Below, piece by piece: positions 18,486 through 26,536 of a DNA stretch of 64,000 nucleotides (position 1 is its first letter; each line of letters starts with the position of its first letter). The stretch comes from Sphaerospermopsis torques-reginae ITEP-024 (GTDB lineage: Bacteria > Cyanobacteriota > Cyanobacteriia > Cyanobacteriales > Nostocaceae). The notes beneath the pieces were generated by a model. The model ran no database searches and was not told the origin of the DNA. It saw nothing but the letters and a program-made list of their open reading frames with translations. The DNA lies in NCBI RefSeq assembly GCF_019598945.1, contig NZ_CP080598.1, positions 4,774,001-4,838,000 on the forward strand. Reading direction: 5' to 3'. A program made the translations under genes and the position numbers.

Positions 18486-19634
18486 ATGACATCGACAATT
18501 TCTATCAACGACAGTCAAAAGTTACAACTTTCACCTTTAGAAGTTCCCAACCGTTTATTACTAGGTCCTGGTCCTTCTAACGCCCATCCTGCGGTATTAC
18601 AGGCTATGAATACCACTCCTTTAGGGCATTTAGATCCGGCATTTTTAGCATTGATGGATGAGATTCAATCTTTGCTACGCTACGTTTGGCAAACGGAAAA
18701 CCCCCACACGATCGCCGTCAGTGGTACGGGTACAGCAGCGATGGAAGCAACTCTAGCTAACACTGTAGAACCGGGAGACGTAGTTTTAATTGGTGTTGCT
18801 GGTTACTTCGGTAATCGTTTGGTAGATATGGCGGGAAGATATGGCGCAGATGTACGCACTATTACTAAACCTTGGGGACAGGTATTTTCTGTAGATGAAA
18901 TTAAAACAGCGTTAGAAACTCACAAACCGGCAATTTTAGCATTAGTTCATGCAGAAACCTCCACCGGCGCACGTCAACCTTTAGAAGATGTGGGTGAGTT
19001 GTGCCGCAAACATGGAACTTTGTTATTAGTGGATACTGTCACCAGCTTGGGTGGTGTTCCCATTTTCTTAGATGAGTGGGGTGTGGACTTAGCTTATAGT
19101 TGCAGTCAAAAAGGTTTAGGTTGTTCTCCTGGTGCTTCTCCTTTTACCATGAGTCCCCGTGCAATGGAAAAGTTGCAGAAACGGGAGACTAAAGTTGCAA
19201 ACTGGTATTTAGATATGTTGTTGTTAGGAAAATATTGGGGTAATGAACGCATATATCATCATACTGCACCGATTAATTTATATTATGGTTTGCGGGAAGC
19301 TTTGCGTTTAGTGGCGGAAGAAGGTTTAACAAATTGTTGGCAACGTCATCAAAAAAATGTTGAATATCTTTGGCAAAGATTAGAAGAAATTGGTTTAAAA
19401 ATGCACGTTGCTAAGGAATATCGTTTACCAACTTTAACTACTGTTTGTATTCCTGATGGGGTAGATGGAAAAGCCGTAGCAAAGCAGTTATTACTAGAAC
19501 ATAATATTGAAGTTGGTGGCGGCTTGGGAGAGTTAGCGGGTAAGGTTTGGCGTGTGGGTTTGATGGGTTTTAATAGTCGTCCTGAAAATGTGGATCGGTT
19601 GGTTGAGACTTTGCAGCAGGTTTTGGGTAAGTAG
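18486..19634 (+). CDS. Class V aminotransferase (alanine/serine--glyoxylate aminotransferase family)
   Basis: A 382-residue PLP enzyme. The family exchanges amino groups between alanine or serine and glyoxylate, in cyanobacteria linked to photorespiratory glycolate metabolism. The N-terminal substrate loop is LLLGPGPSNAHPAV; AVSGTGTAAMEA binds the cofactor phosphate; VDTVTSLGG carries the Asp that contacts the PLP ring; the Schiff-base Lys lies in YSCSQKGLGCSPG near residue 205; Arg in KVWRVGLMG near the C-terminus binds the substrate carboxylate. Older annotations in cyanobacteria call this the small subunit of soluble hydrogenase, which is misleading. Stand-alone gene. Confidence 0.9.
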   Translation: MTSTISINDSQKLQLSPLEVPNRLLLGPGPSNAHPAVLQAMNTTPLGHLDPAFLALMDEIQSLLRYVWQTENPHTIAVSGTGTAAMEATLANTVEPGDVVLIGVAGYFGNRLVDMAGRYGADVRTITKPWGQVFSVDEIKTALETHKPAILALVHAETSTGARQPLEDVGELCRKHGTLLLVDTVTSLGGVPIFLDEWGVDLAYSCSQKGLGCSPGASPFTMSPRAMEKLQKRETKVANWYLDMLLLGKYWGNERIYHHTAPINLYYGLREALRLVAEEGLTNCWQRHQKNVEYLWQRLEEIGLKMHVAKEYRLPTLTTVCIPDGVDGKAVAKQLLLEHNIEVGGGLGELAGKVWRVGLMGFNSRPENVDRLVETLQQVLGK

Positions 19635-19823
19635 GGTGTTTAGGGTGGGCATTTTGCCCGCCAAGATCATGATTTTTTCACACCAAGATCCAAGGAAGGA
19701 TGCAAAGAGGAAAAACTTTTTGATCCCAGAATCCCTACCCTGATAGAGTAGGGAGGATATCAAATAAGTCAAATAATTGAGCAGATGCGATCGCCTGGAT
19801 TGATATCACATCTGATTCAATAG

Positions 19824-20381
19824 TTAAGACTCCATCTTTTCCTTGACTAACCGCTGATCAGATGCCACTGCCAGTAGTTCTTCTACAATATCCCAAGCTG
19901 CTGCACATTCACGAGAAGTATCTCCTTTCACTGCACAAATTCTTCTAGCTTCTTCCCGTGCAGCTTCTATTTCATCCTCAATAAATATGGGTTTTGGATT
20001 ATCAAACAAATCACTTTTTCTGAGGATATCAGTAATTGATATAATTCCTAACAACTTACCTTTAATTACAGGAGCGCGACGAATACGTGTATTGGCAAAC
20101 AATCGCGCTACATACTCTACACCAAGCTCAGGATTGACTACAATACAAGGCTTGGTCATAATCTCGTAAACTCGCACTTGTTTAGGGTCTTTACCGTAAG
20201 CGGCTACTTTATAAACAATATCAGTTTCTGTTACCATGCCATAGGGATCGTTTTCTGTGCGTGGTTCCACAACTAAAGAACGTAATCCTTTATATTTCAT
20301 CAAATCCACTGCTTCTGCTACTGTTGCTGAACCACGAATTGTAATCACTTCTGTGGTCATTATGTCTTCTGCTTTCATCAT
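19824..20381 (-). CDS. CBS-pair protein fused to the N-terminal/core half of CP12
   Basis: A 185-residue protein. Residues ~5-125 are two CBS domains (MKAEDIMTTEVITIRGSATV start, YGMVTETDIVYKV, and LGIISITDILRKSDLF at the end of the second), which typically bind adenine nucleotides. Residues ~137-185 match CP12: ARRICAVKGDTSREC with its N-terminal Cys pair, then AAAWDIVEELLA, the core signature. The C-terminal CP12 Cys loop that contacts GAPDH is missing and the protein ends RLVKEKMES. CP12 is the small redox switch that holds GAPDH and phosphoribulokinase inactive in the dark. ATG 20381 matches the start of the paralogue downstream; the longer frame to 20474 would add 31 unrelated residues. 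The sister gene at 20562 carries the missing half. Confidence 0.85.
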   Translation of the reverse strand: MMKAEDIMTTEVITIRGSATVAEAVDLMKYKGLRSLVVEPRTENDPYGMVTETDIVYKVAAYGKDPKQVRVYEIMTKPCIVVNPELGVEYVARLFANTRIRRAPVIKGKLLGIISITDILRKSDLFDNPKPIFIEDEIEAAREEARRICAVKGDTSRECAAAWDIVEELLAVASDQRLVKEKMES

Positions 20382-20561
20382 ATTTTTATAATTTCCTGTC
20401 AATAGTTGGTTGGTTGGAAAATTGGTTGGAAAAATTGTTCGGGTTAATTTGCGGATGTTGATGATTTTTTTCACTCATTCCTTAGATGTTTTCAGATTTT
20501 GATCTTTGGTAAATGAGTGTAGTTACCTGTGCAAAAAGTACAAAAAAATGAATTTTGACGT

Positions 20562-21017
20562 TTAATCTTCGTAAATTCTTGCCTCTGGAGCGTCAGGAAA
20601 TTCTTCACAATACATTTCAAAAGTGCTTTTGGGATTTTCCACAAAGTCACTTTTTCTGAGGATATCAGTAATTGATATAATTCCTAACAATTTACCTTTA
20701 ATTACAGGAGCGCGACGAATACCTGTATTGGCAAACAAACGCGCTACATACTCTACACCAAGCTCAGGATTGACTACAACACAAGGCTTGGTCATAATTT
20801 CATAAACTCGCACTTGTTTAGGGTCTTTGCCATAGGCACCAACTTTATAAACGATATCAGTTTCTGTGACTATGCCATAGGGGTCGTTTTCTGTGCGTGG
20901 TTCGACAACGATAGAGCGCAGTTTCTTATCTTTCATCAGTTTTACTGCTTCTGCTACTGTTGCTGAACCACGAATTGTTACCACTTTTGTGGTCATTATA
21001 TCTTCAGCCTTCATCAT
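20562..21017 (-). CDS. CBS-pair protein with the C-terminal half of CP12
   Basis: A 151-residue tandem paralogue of the previous gene; the two CBS domains are nearly identical (VEPRTENDPYG, KQVRVYEIMTKPC, VEYVARLFANTGIRRAPVI). Instead of the CP12 core it ends FEMYCEEFPDAPEARIYED, which aligns with the C-terminal GAPDH-binding end of CP12 (consensus as I remember it YC..NP...ECR.YED). The second Cys of that loop is Ala here (EAR instead of ECR), so a disulfide cannot form as in normal CP12. AAGGA sits 8 bases before the ATG pair at 21017/21014. It lies between thioredoxin and the CP12-N gene, with 180-bp gaps on both sides; the leader shares ttttgat and ttggtaaatg with that of its paralogue. 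Confidence 0.85.
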   Translation of the reverse strand: MMKAEDIMTTKVVTIRGSATVAEAVKLMKDKKLRSIVVEPRTENDPYGIVTETDIVYKVGAYGKDPKQVRVYEIMTKPCVVVNPELGVEYVARLFANTGIRRAPVIKGKLLGIISITDILRKSDFVENPKSTFEMYCEEFPDAPEARIYED

Positions 21018-21200
21018 GGTTGAAATCCTTAAAGCAATGAGTATGAATCTGTGGGATTTTGATTTGGTAAATGTTTAAAAATGAGGCTGAGTAGACTATC
21101 TGAACACCAGCATTGACTCCTCAGAAATCTCTAAAACCGTTTTAGATGTGGTAGAAGTTCTAAAACTGGTTGGTAATGTCAGGAGAAACCAGAACTTGGT

Positions 21201-21548
21201 TCATTTTTGAGTCGCTTGTGGGTAGTTTTTGAGTATATTGGTTAAAGCTGCGCTGAATTTTTCATAAGGAGCTATACCAACAATTGTTTCCAATAAGTCA
21301 CCGTTCTTGAAAAACATAACTGCGGGAATACTGCGGATACCTAATTGTTTGGCAACATTTGGATTTTCACCCACGTCTAATTTGACTACTTTGGCAAGAC
21401 CTTTGTATTCATCAGCGAGTTTATCCATCAAAGGACTAACCATTTTACAAGGTCCGCACCAAGTTGCTGTGCAGTCTAGTACAACTATTTCGTTATCACT
21501 TAATAGTGATTTGAACTCTGTTTCCTGGATATATTCAACTGTTGTCAT
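21201..21548 (-). CDS. trx: Thioredoxin
   Basis: A 115-residue cytosolic disulfide reductase with the active site ATWCGPCKMVSP near residue 30, and the cis-Pro loop GIRSIPAVMFFKNG. Start ATG 21548 is preceded by a strong AAGGAG; the frame to 21629 would add 27 residues of leader. The N-terminus (TTVEYIQETEFKSLLSDNE) differs from standard TrxA and the helix before the active site reads VVLDCTATWC with an extra Cys. It is upstream and on the same strand as two CBS-CP12 proteins; CP12 is a known thioredoxin target, so a functional link is plausible but inferred. Confidence 0.9.
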   Translation of the reverse strand: MTTVEYIQETEFKSLLSDNEIVVLDCTATWCGPCKMVSPLMDKLADEYKGLAKVVKLDVGENPNVAKQLGIRSIPAVMFFKNGDLLETIVGIAPYEKFSAALTNILKNYPQATQK

Positions 21549-21759
21549 ATCAACTCCTTGTTTAATCTTTTTCAATTTTGATTGGTGGTTGTGAAAGGGA
21601 AAACAGTAAAAGATAAGGTGGGATGGCAATGAGTTAATTTCTCTATTGAGAAAAAACTGAGATCAGAATTGCTGTAACCTTGATGAAATAAAAGTTTCAG
21701 TCTTTTAATTTTTCTTTGCTTACGCATAAAATACTCGTTTTTTCTGCTTTGTTTTGATG

Positions 21760-22389
21760 TTACGCCGATAAAATTTGTGGTTCTTGGTTGATTAGTCTTT
21801 TGCTAGTATTCAAGGTTTTTTGGTGAATTGTTAAACTCAAATCAGAAAAAGAAGTTTGTAAAAAATGAGTCACTATTTCCACAGGGCGATCGCCATTAAT
21901 CACTGTTAAACATCCTTGTTGGCGATAATGCTGAATTACGGGTGCAGTATGCTCTTGATAAACTTCTATTCGCTTACAAATAAGTTCAGGTTGATCATCT
22001 GAACGCCCCCTTTGCCGCAACCTTTGTACCAAAACATCTGTTGGCACATACAAGCTGAAAACTCGGTCATAAGACTGTCCTAAACTTGCTAATAGTTGAT
22101 CAAGAAACTGAGCCTGGGATAAATTACCGGGAAATCCATCTAATATCCAACCCCGTTGAGTAGATGAATCAGTTAAGCGTTGGCGGATGAGATCAAAAAT
22201 TAAATAGTCTGGAACTAATTCACTTTTTTCTACATACGCTTTTGCTTTCAAGCCTAAAGCAGTTTGATTAGCGATCGCCTGACGTAATATTTCACCAGTG
22301 GAAATATGCGGAATTTGCCATTGGCTGGACAGTATTGCCCCTTGTGTACCTTTGCCACTACCCGGCACTCCTAGCAAAATCAATCGCAT
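21760..22389 (-). CDS. adk: Adenylate kinase (short form)
   Basis: A 209-residue enzyme that interconverts ATP + AMP and 2 ADP. P-loop GVPGSGKGTQGAIL at residues 7-20, AMP-binding ISTGEILRQAI, WILDGFPGNLSQAQFLD, and a short lid with RLRQRGRSDDQPELICKR, i.e. the short cyanobacterial type without a zinc lid. The last ~25 residues (TIHQKTLNTSKRLINQEPQI) extend beyond the usual end and look unstructured. ATG 22389 has AGGGGG 8 bases upstream. It is the first gene of a same-strand run adk - trx - CBS/CP12-C - CBS/CP12-N. A second, canonical adk in the ribosomal protein region would be expected elsewhere in the genome, so this may be a paralogue. Confidence 0.85.
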   Translation of the reverse strand: MRLILLGVPGSGKGTQGAILSSQWQIPHISTGEILRQAIANQTALGLKAKAYVEKSELVPDYLIFDLIRQRLTDSSTQRGWILDGFPGNLSQAQFLDQLLASLGQSYDRVFSLYVPTDVLVQRLRQRGRSDDQPELICKRIEVYQEHTAPVIQHYRQQGCLTVINGDRPVEIVTHFLQTSFSDLSLTIHQKTLNTSKRLINQEPQILSA

Positions 22390-22494
22390 TCCAACACCCC
22401 CTATCTTGAAAAGCCTGAAAAATCTGACTCATTTACCAGCAATCACCAGTAATTGATGTACCATGTTGACAGAGGTAATTAAATTCTGAAAACA

Positions 22495-22836
22495 ATGGCT
22501 GCTGAAGAATCGAAAGACCACTCCCTCTGGGAAAAACTCAACCAAGCCCGGAAAGCAAAAGCTGCCAGTGGCGGCTATGCTGGCTATGGTTCACCCGCTT
22601 TTGGTCAGCAATCAGTTAATGGTGAATTAGTAGACAATCCCGCTGAACAACAGATTATTGAATTAATTCGCCGTCATCACAAGTCAGGAAAATCACTACC
22701 ACAAATTTCTGCCTGGCTCAATCAGCAAGGATATACCACCAAGCGAGGACATCAGTGGCAACCTGTATCCGTGAAAAGGGTTTTAGACAGGCTTTATGGC
22801 AAAATGCAACGAATTTCTGGCATGGGTGAGGACTGA
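22495..22836 (+). CDS. Small protein with a serine-recombinase-like (Recombinase family) domain
   Basis: A 113-residue protein. The segment NPAEQQIIELIRRHHKSGKS, then LPQISAWLNQQGYTTKRGH and WQPVSVKRVLDRLYGK, resembles the DNA-binding Recombinase domain that follows the catalytic domain of large serine recombinases, including the GYAGYGSPAFG lead. The catalytic resolvase domain is absent, so it is not a recombinase by itself. Small proteins like this are common and conserved in cyanobacteria, which suggests a DNA-binding role. Divergent from adk; nothing recognised in the 276 bp after it. Confidence 0.7.
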   Translation: MAAEESKDHSLWEKLNQARKAKAASGGYAGYGSPAFGQQSVNGELVDNPAEQQIIELIRRHHKSGKSLPQISAWLNQQGYTTKRGHQWQPVSVKRVLDRLYGKMQRISGMGED

Positions 22837-23112
22837 TGTAGATATTGCCTCTCAATAGAGCCATATACCTCATATATCTTCCTTTTCCTCTCCAGTTACC
22901 TGACCATCTGCCCTTGGATATGCAAGTTTAAATCTTTAACGGTAATTTACCTTTTAAAGCTTATAACCTTTATATAGCGAGCTTTTCTCCCATTTATCTT
23001 TTACATCTCTCGTATTATATCTATATTTTGCAGAATTTAATATATTTATTGCTAATAAATTTACAAAACTTCATAATTAGTTTTATCATCCATAATCTAT
23101 ATCTAATAATCT

Positions 23113-24300
23113 ATGCAAATTGATGATCCACTCATTGGCGTTCCCTGCTTGGAAGATGCAATAGATAAGCAACCACTGGTGGTTGCACCCCATACTTCCC
23201 TGATAGAAGTTGTAAATTTAATGAATCAGACACGAGGTAATAGTTGCTTATTATCGGATTTTGATGCAGGAATTACCTTTAATTCCATGCAAGGTACACG
23301 ATCTAGCTGTGTACTCGTCATGGAAAGGAGGGAGTTATTAGGTATTTTCACAGAACGAGATATTGTGAGATTTACGGCTGCGGGTACGGATTTTGCTAGG
23401 GTAAAAATAGCTGATGTCATGGCGCATCCAGTAATTACCCTGTCAGAAACTGCATTCAAGGACATCTTTGCCGCACTGTTTTTATTTCGTCGGTATCGTA
23501 TTCGCCATTTGGTAATCGTCAATGAACAGAAAGAGGTATTAGGAATTATTTCCCCAGAAAGTATTAGACAAATTTTACGCCCCACAAACCTACTAAAAAT
23601 GAGGCGCGTGTCAGAGGTAATGACAACCCAGGTAATCCATGCACCACCAACAACTTCTGTACTCACCTTAGCGCAGATGATGGCAACTCATAAAGTGAGT
23701 TGTATAGTCATAACCAAAACAGACTCCTGGAATAATATTCTGCACGCTGTTAAGCCTGTAGGCATTGTTACCGAAAGAGACATTGTACAATTTCAAGCAT
23801 TGGGGTTAAATTTAGGTCAAATTGAGGCAAGAACAGTGATGAGTACACCCTTGTTTTTGCTAACTCCAGAAGATTCCCTATGGTCAGCCCATCAAGAAAT
23901 GCAGCAGCGGCGAGTACAACGATTAGTTGTATCCTGGGATTGGGGATCAAAGTTAGGAATAGTGACTCAAACCAGCTTGTTGCGGATATTTGATCCCTTA
24001 GAAATGTATGGAGTCATAGAAACTTTACAGCGAAATGTAGCGCAATTACAAGCTGAGAAAGCAGAATATCTCAGTAACCAAACTAATTCCCCAGAATCAC
24101 CTCAACAACCAGATTGGCAAATACAACCACAACATCCTGTTCCCAAGGAAAACTTAAATACCCTGATTTCTCTGTTGGAAAGCAGGATAGAACATTTGAT
24201 CAAAAACCCGAATCTATCCACAGAATTACAGCAAATGTATTTAAATTTAGCAATAACGGACATTGACAAAATGCGCCATTGCCATCGTTCATCGACATAA
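23113..24300 (+). CDS. Four-CBS-domain protein with C-terminal helical tail
   Basis: A 395-residue cytosolic protein with two CBS pairs. Repeated signatures are GIFTERDIVRFTAAG, VLGIISPESIRQIL, PVGIVTERDIVQFQALG and GIVTQTSLLRIFDP. The first ~300 residues resemble the sensory N-terminus of cyanobacterial multi-CBS histidine kinases (DDPLIGVPCLEDAIDKQPLV), but no kinase or PAS domain follows; instead there is a helical, probably coiled-coil end (ESRIEHLIKNPNLSTELQQM). CBS pairs bind ATP, ADP or AMP, so an energy-state sensor is likely; the output is unknown. It could be the truncated descendant of a kinase. Confidence 0.85.
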   Translation: MQIDDPLIGVPCLEDAIDKQPLVVAPHTSLIEVVNLMNQTRGNSCLLSDFDAGITFNSMQGTRSSCVLVMERRELLGIFTERDIVRFTAAGTDFARVKIADVMAHPVITLSETAFKDIFAALFLFRRYRIRHLVIVNEQKEVLGIISPESIRQILRPTNLLKMRRVSEVMTTQVIHAPPTTSVLTLAQMMATHKVSCIVITKTDSWNNILHAVKPVGIVTERDIVQFQALGLNLGQIEARTVMSTPLFLLTPEDSLWSAHQEMQQRRVQRLVVSWDWGSKLGIVTQTSLLRIFDPLEMYGVIETLQRNVAQLQAEKAEYLSNQTNSPESPQQPDWQIQPQHPVPKENLNTLISLLESRIEHLIKNPNLSTELQQMYLNLAITDIDKMRHCHRSST

Positions 24301-24483
24301 CTCCTCAATACCCTGTTCATCCTCAATACTCTGTTCACTGGCATGAATAGAATTTTCAATTCTGTTTGATCTTATACTATTTTAAAATTTTGTAGTCGTT
24401 ATACTCAATACTAAGGTTCTACCTGGGAATTGATGAAGTGGCAAAACAAACCACTTCATTTTTATTGTGAAAATGGTGAATTT

Positions 24484-25587
24484 TCAATCATTAACTAATT
24501 CATCGTGCCATTTTTCCCGTTTTGGGCGTTTCTCTATTTCTCTCACTTCACTGTCATTCATTCTATCTATATACCAAGTTCCCCATTTTAAAGCTTTTTG
24601 TCTTTCTAAATGGTCAATAAATTGAATTATGGGTTGATCTAGGTCAATAGGAGATTTTAAATTAAACTGAATAGTTTGAAAAATTTTGTTGTCGTCTTTG
24701 ATAAAGTCTTCAGCCACAAATTTACTCAGCCATAAAACCAAGCGATTGTGTAATCTACCGAAAATACCCAAACGTTTTTTAGTCATTAATATTGTCATTA
24801 TTTCTGCTCTACCCGCTTCTATTAAACGGGAAGCAAATATAAGATTAAATTGTAAAAAATCTACACTAATTGTAATCATTCCTGTCGTGCCATACCAATA
24901 ACAAAGATGATAATGAACAGGTTTTTTATAAAAGGAACGAATCAATTTCATTAACCAGTAATCAGGAGTTGAGTGAGTAGTATTAGTAAAAGTAATGGCA
25001 TTTTCATTGATTTCTTGTTTTTCAAAATTAAATTCTGATAGTAATTTATGAACTGTGTTAAAATGTTGAGCATCAATAGCATTAATCATAAAAACATTAG
25101 GGTGACAGTTGGTGATAAATCTTGCACTCAAAGCACTTTCAGATTCTTCCATTTCCAACTCAGGAATAAACGGTAAAGGTTGTTGAGGTGTTTCTCCTGT
25201 CCAAACCCAAATTAAACCATATTTTTCAGCAGTAGGCCAACTTTTAGCTTTAACTTTAACAGGTTCTTCTAAACAAGGAATTTCTACACAAAAACCTTCA
25301 GAATCAAATTTCCAGTGATGAAAAAAACAGCGTATTTCATTACCTTCTACTGTTCCTTCTCCCAGATGAGCGCCAAAATGAGGACAGTAAGCATCTAAAA
25401 TCACAGCTTGTTTATCTTCACCACGATAAATTACTAATTCTCTACCCAAAATTGTCACGGGTTTAACTTCACCAACTCGTAACTTTTTAGAAGGTATTAC
25501 CCAATACCAACCTTCAATAAAACGTTCTGGTTGATTGAAAATTTTAGGTTTTCTAGTATAGTTCAAATTTGCTGAATTGACGTTCAT
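24484..25587 (-). CDS. Rieske [2Fe-2S] non-haem iron oxygenase
   Basis: A 367-residue ring-hydroxylating-type oxygenase. The Rieske cluster ligands are in CPHFGAHLGEG and CFFHHWKFDSEG (residues ~75-105). The mononuclear iron motif appears as NAIDAQHFNTVH near ~190, giving the two His ligands; a third acidic ligand should lie in the C-terminal half. The front segment PERFIEGWYWVIPSKKL is typical of this class. ATG 25587 is preferred over a TTG at 25611. It has no reductase partner nearby, so electrons probably come from ferredoxin. Substrate is unknown; related cyanobacterial enzymes act on carotenoids, chlorophyll breakdown products or choline-like compounds. Confidence 0.87.
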   Translation of the reverse strand: MNVNSANLNYTRKPKIFNQPERFIEGWYWVIPSKKLRVGEVKPVTILGRELVIYRGEDKQAVILDAYCPHFGAHLGEGTVEGNEIRCFFHHWKFDSEGFCVEIPCLEEPVKVKAKSWPTAEKYGLIWVWTGETPQQPLPFIPELEMEESESALSARFITNCHPNVFMINAIDAQHFNTVHKLLSEFNFEKQEINENAITFTNTTHSTPDYWLMKLIRSFYKKPVHYHLCYWYGTTGMITISVDFLQFNLIFASRLIEAGRAEIMTILMTKKRLGIFGRLHNRLVLWLSKFVAEDFIKDDNKIFQTIQFNLKSPIDLDQPIIQFIDHLERQKALKWGTWYIDRMNDSEVREIEKRPKREKWHDELVND

Positions 25588-25730
25588 TTTTAGATTTATA
25601 CTTATAGTCAAGGGGGTAATCTAGAAATATCACACCCAGCAAATAAAAACGGTTATTTTCGGTACTTCATTGGTAATTGGTAATTGGTGATTGGGTAAGA
25701 TTGTTAACCTATTCCCTATTTCCCATTCGT

Positions 25731-26214
25731 ATGTTATCATCAAAACAAGAGTTGGGAAAATCTGCTGTGTTAATTGAAGATAAACAACTACTTTTAATAG
25801 GTCAGGTAACAGAAAAAAGTGGTGTTCCTATTAGAACAATTCGTTATTATGAAAGTTTAGGTTTGATTCAAGCATCAGCATTATGAAAGTTTAGGTTTGA
25901 TTCAAGCATCAGCACGTACTGAAGGAGGTTATCGGCAATTTTCGTCTGATGTATTAACTCGATTATCTTTTATTAAAAGAGCGCAACATTTGGGTTTAAG
26001 TTTAGAAGAAATTAAAGATATTTTGGAAGTTTATGATCACGGTAAACCCCCTTGTTGTGAAATTCAAGAAAAACTGCAAGCAAAGTTATCACAGATTGAT
26101 CATCAAATTGAGCAATTATTAACTTTACGCTCAGAAATTAATCAATTACTTTCCGGTTGGCAAAATACAGAAATCAAACCTGAAGATAGTATTTGTCCAA
26201 TTATTCAGAAATAA
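25731..26214 (+). pseudogene. MerR-family metal-responsive regulator, frameshifted by a 34-bp tandem duplication
   Basis: Before the lesion the frame reads LLIGQVTEKSGVPIRTIRYY and ESLGLIQASA, the winged-helix DNA-binding part. After a perfect 34-bp duplication (25847-25880 and 25881-25914) the original frame reads SAL and stops at 25884-25886; the correct continuation (ARTEGGYRQFSSDVLTRLSF) is in a shifted frame to 26214. Removing one copy restores one frame of about 149 residues with the MerR dimerisation helix and cysteines in PPCCEIQEKL and SICPII. These cysteines resemble two of the three metal ligands of MerR; the middle one appears absent (LLSGW). It lies beside the copper cluster on the opposite strand, whose promoter has a MerR operator. 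Confidence 0.85.
25847..25914 (+). repeat. Perfect 34-bp tandem duplication inside merR
   Basis: Unit ttatgaaagtttaggtttga plus ttcaagcatcagca occurs twice with no spacer. As 34 is not a multiple of three, it causes the frameshift. Confidence 0.95.
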
Positions 26215-26269
26215 ATTTGGTGATTGGTAATTGGTAATTGGTAATTGGGTTATTAAACTCCCTATCTTC

Positions 26270-26536
26270 CTACCTTCCTACCTCTGATTTCCCGAAAATA
26301 AACCACCATAATTCTAAACCTATTAAACCTAAACCAGCAATAGTTACTGCAAATTTTAATTCTAAAGGTTGCTGAATTATTTGAAAATGTTTATTTTGAT
26401 TATGTTGTGAATGTGAATAGGAATTTTCTGCTTTTGCTGGACTTGATGTTAATAACATTAAACAAGCAAGACTTACCCACAGGATTTTTTGATTGAATTT
26501 TTGATTGAATTTTTGAGTTAATGTTTTATTTAACAC
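26270..26536 (-). CDS. Small His-containing membrane or periplasmic protein behind copA
   Basis: An 88-residue protein beginning with GTG directly after the copA stop codon, so translationally coupled. Residues 1-37 look like a signal peptide (ILWVSLACLMLLTSSPAKA), then a polar His/Asn/Gln stretch (YSHSQHNQNKH) and one hydrophobic helix (FAVTIAGLGLIGLELWWFIF) with a short charged tail. The His-rich segment and operon position suggest a metal-related accessory role for the copper pump; this is inference. I do not recognise the family. Confidence 0.7.
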   Translation of the reverse strand: MLNKTLTQKFNQKFNQKILWVSLACLMLLTSSPAKAENSYSHSQHNQNKHFQIIQQPLELKFAVTIAGLGLIGLELWWFIFGKSEVGR

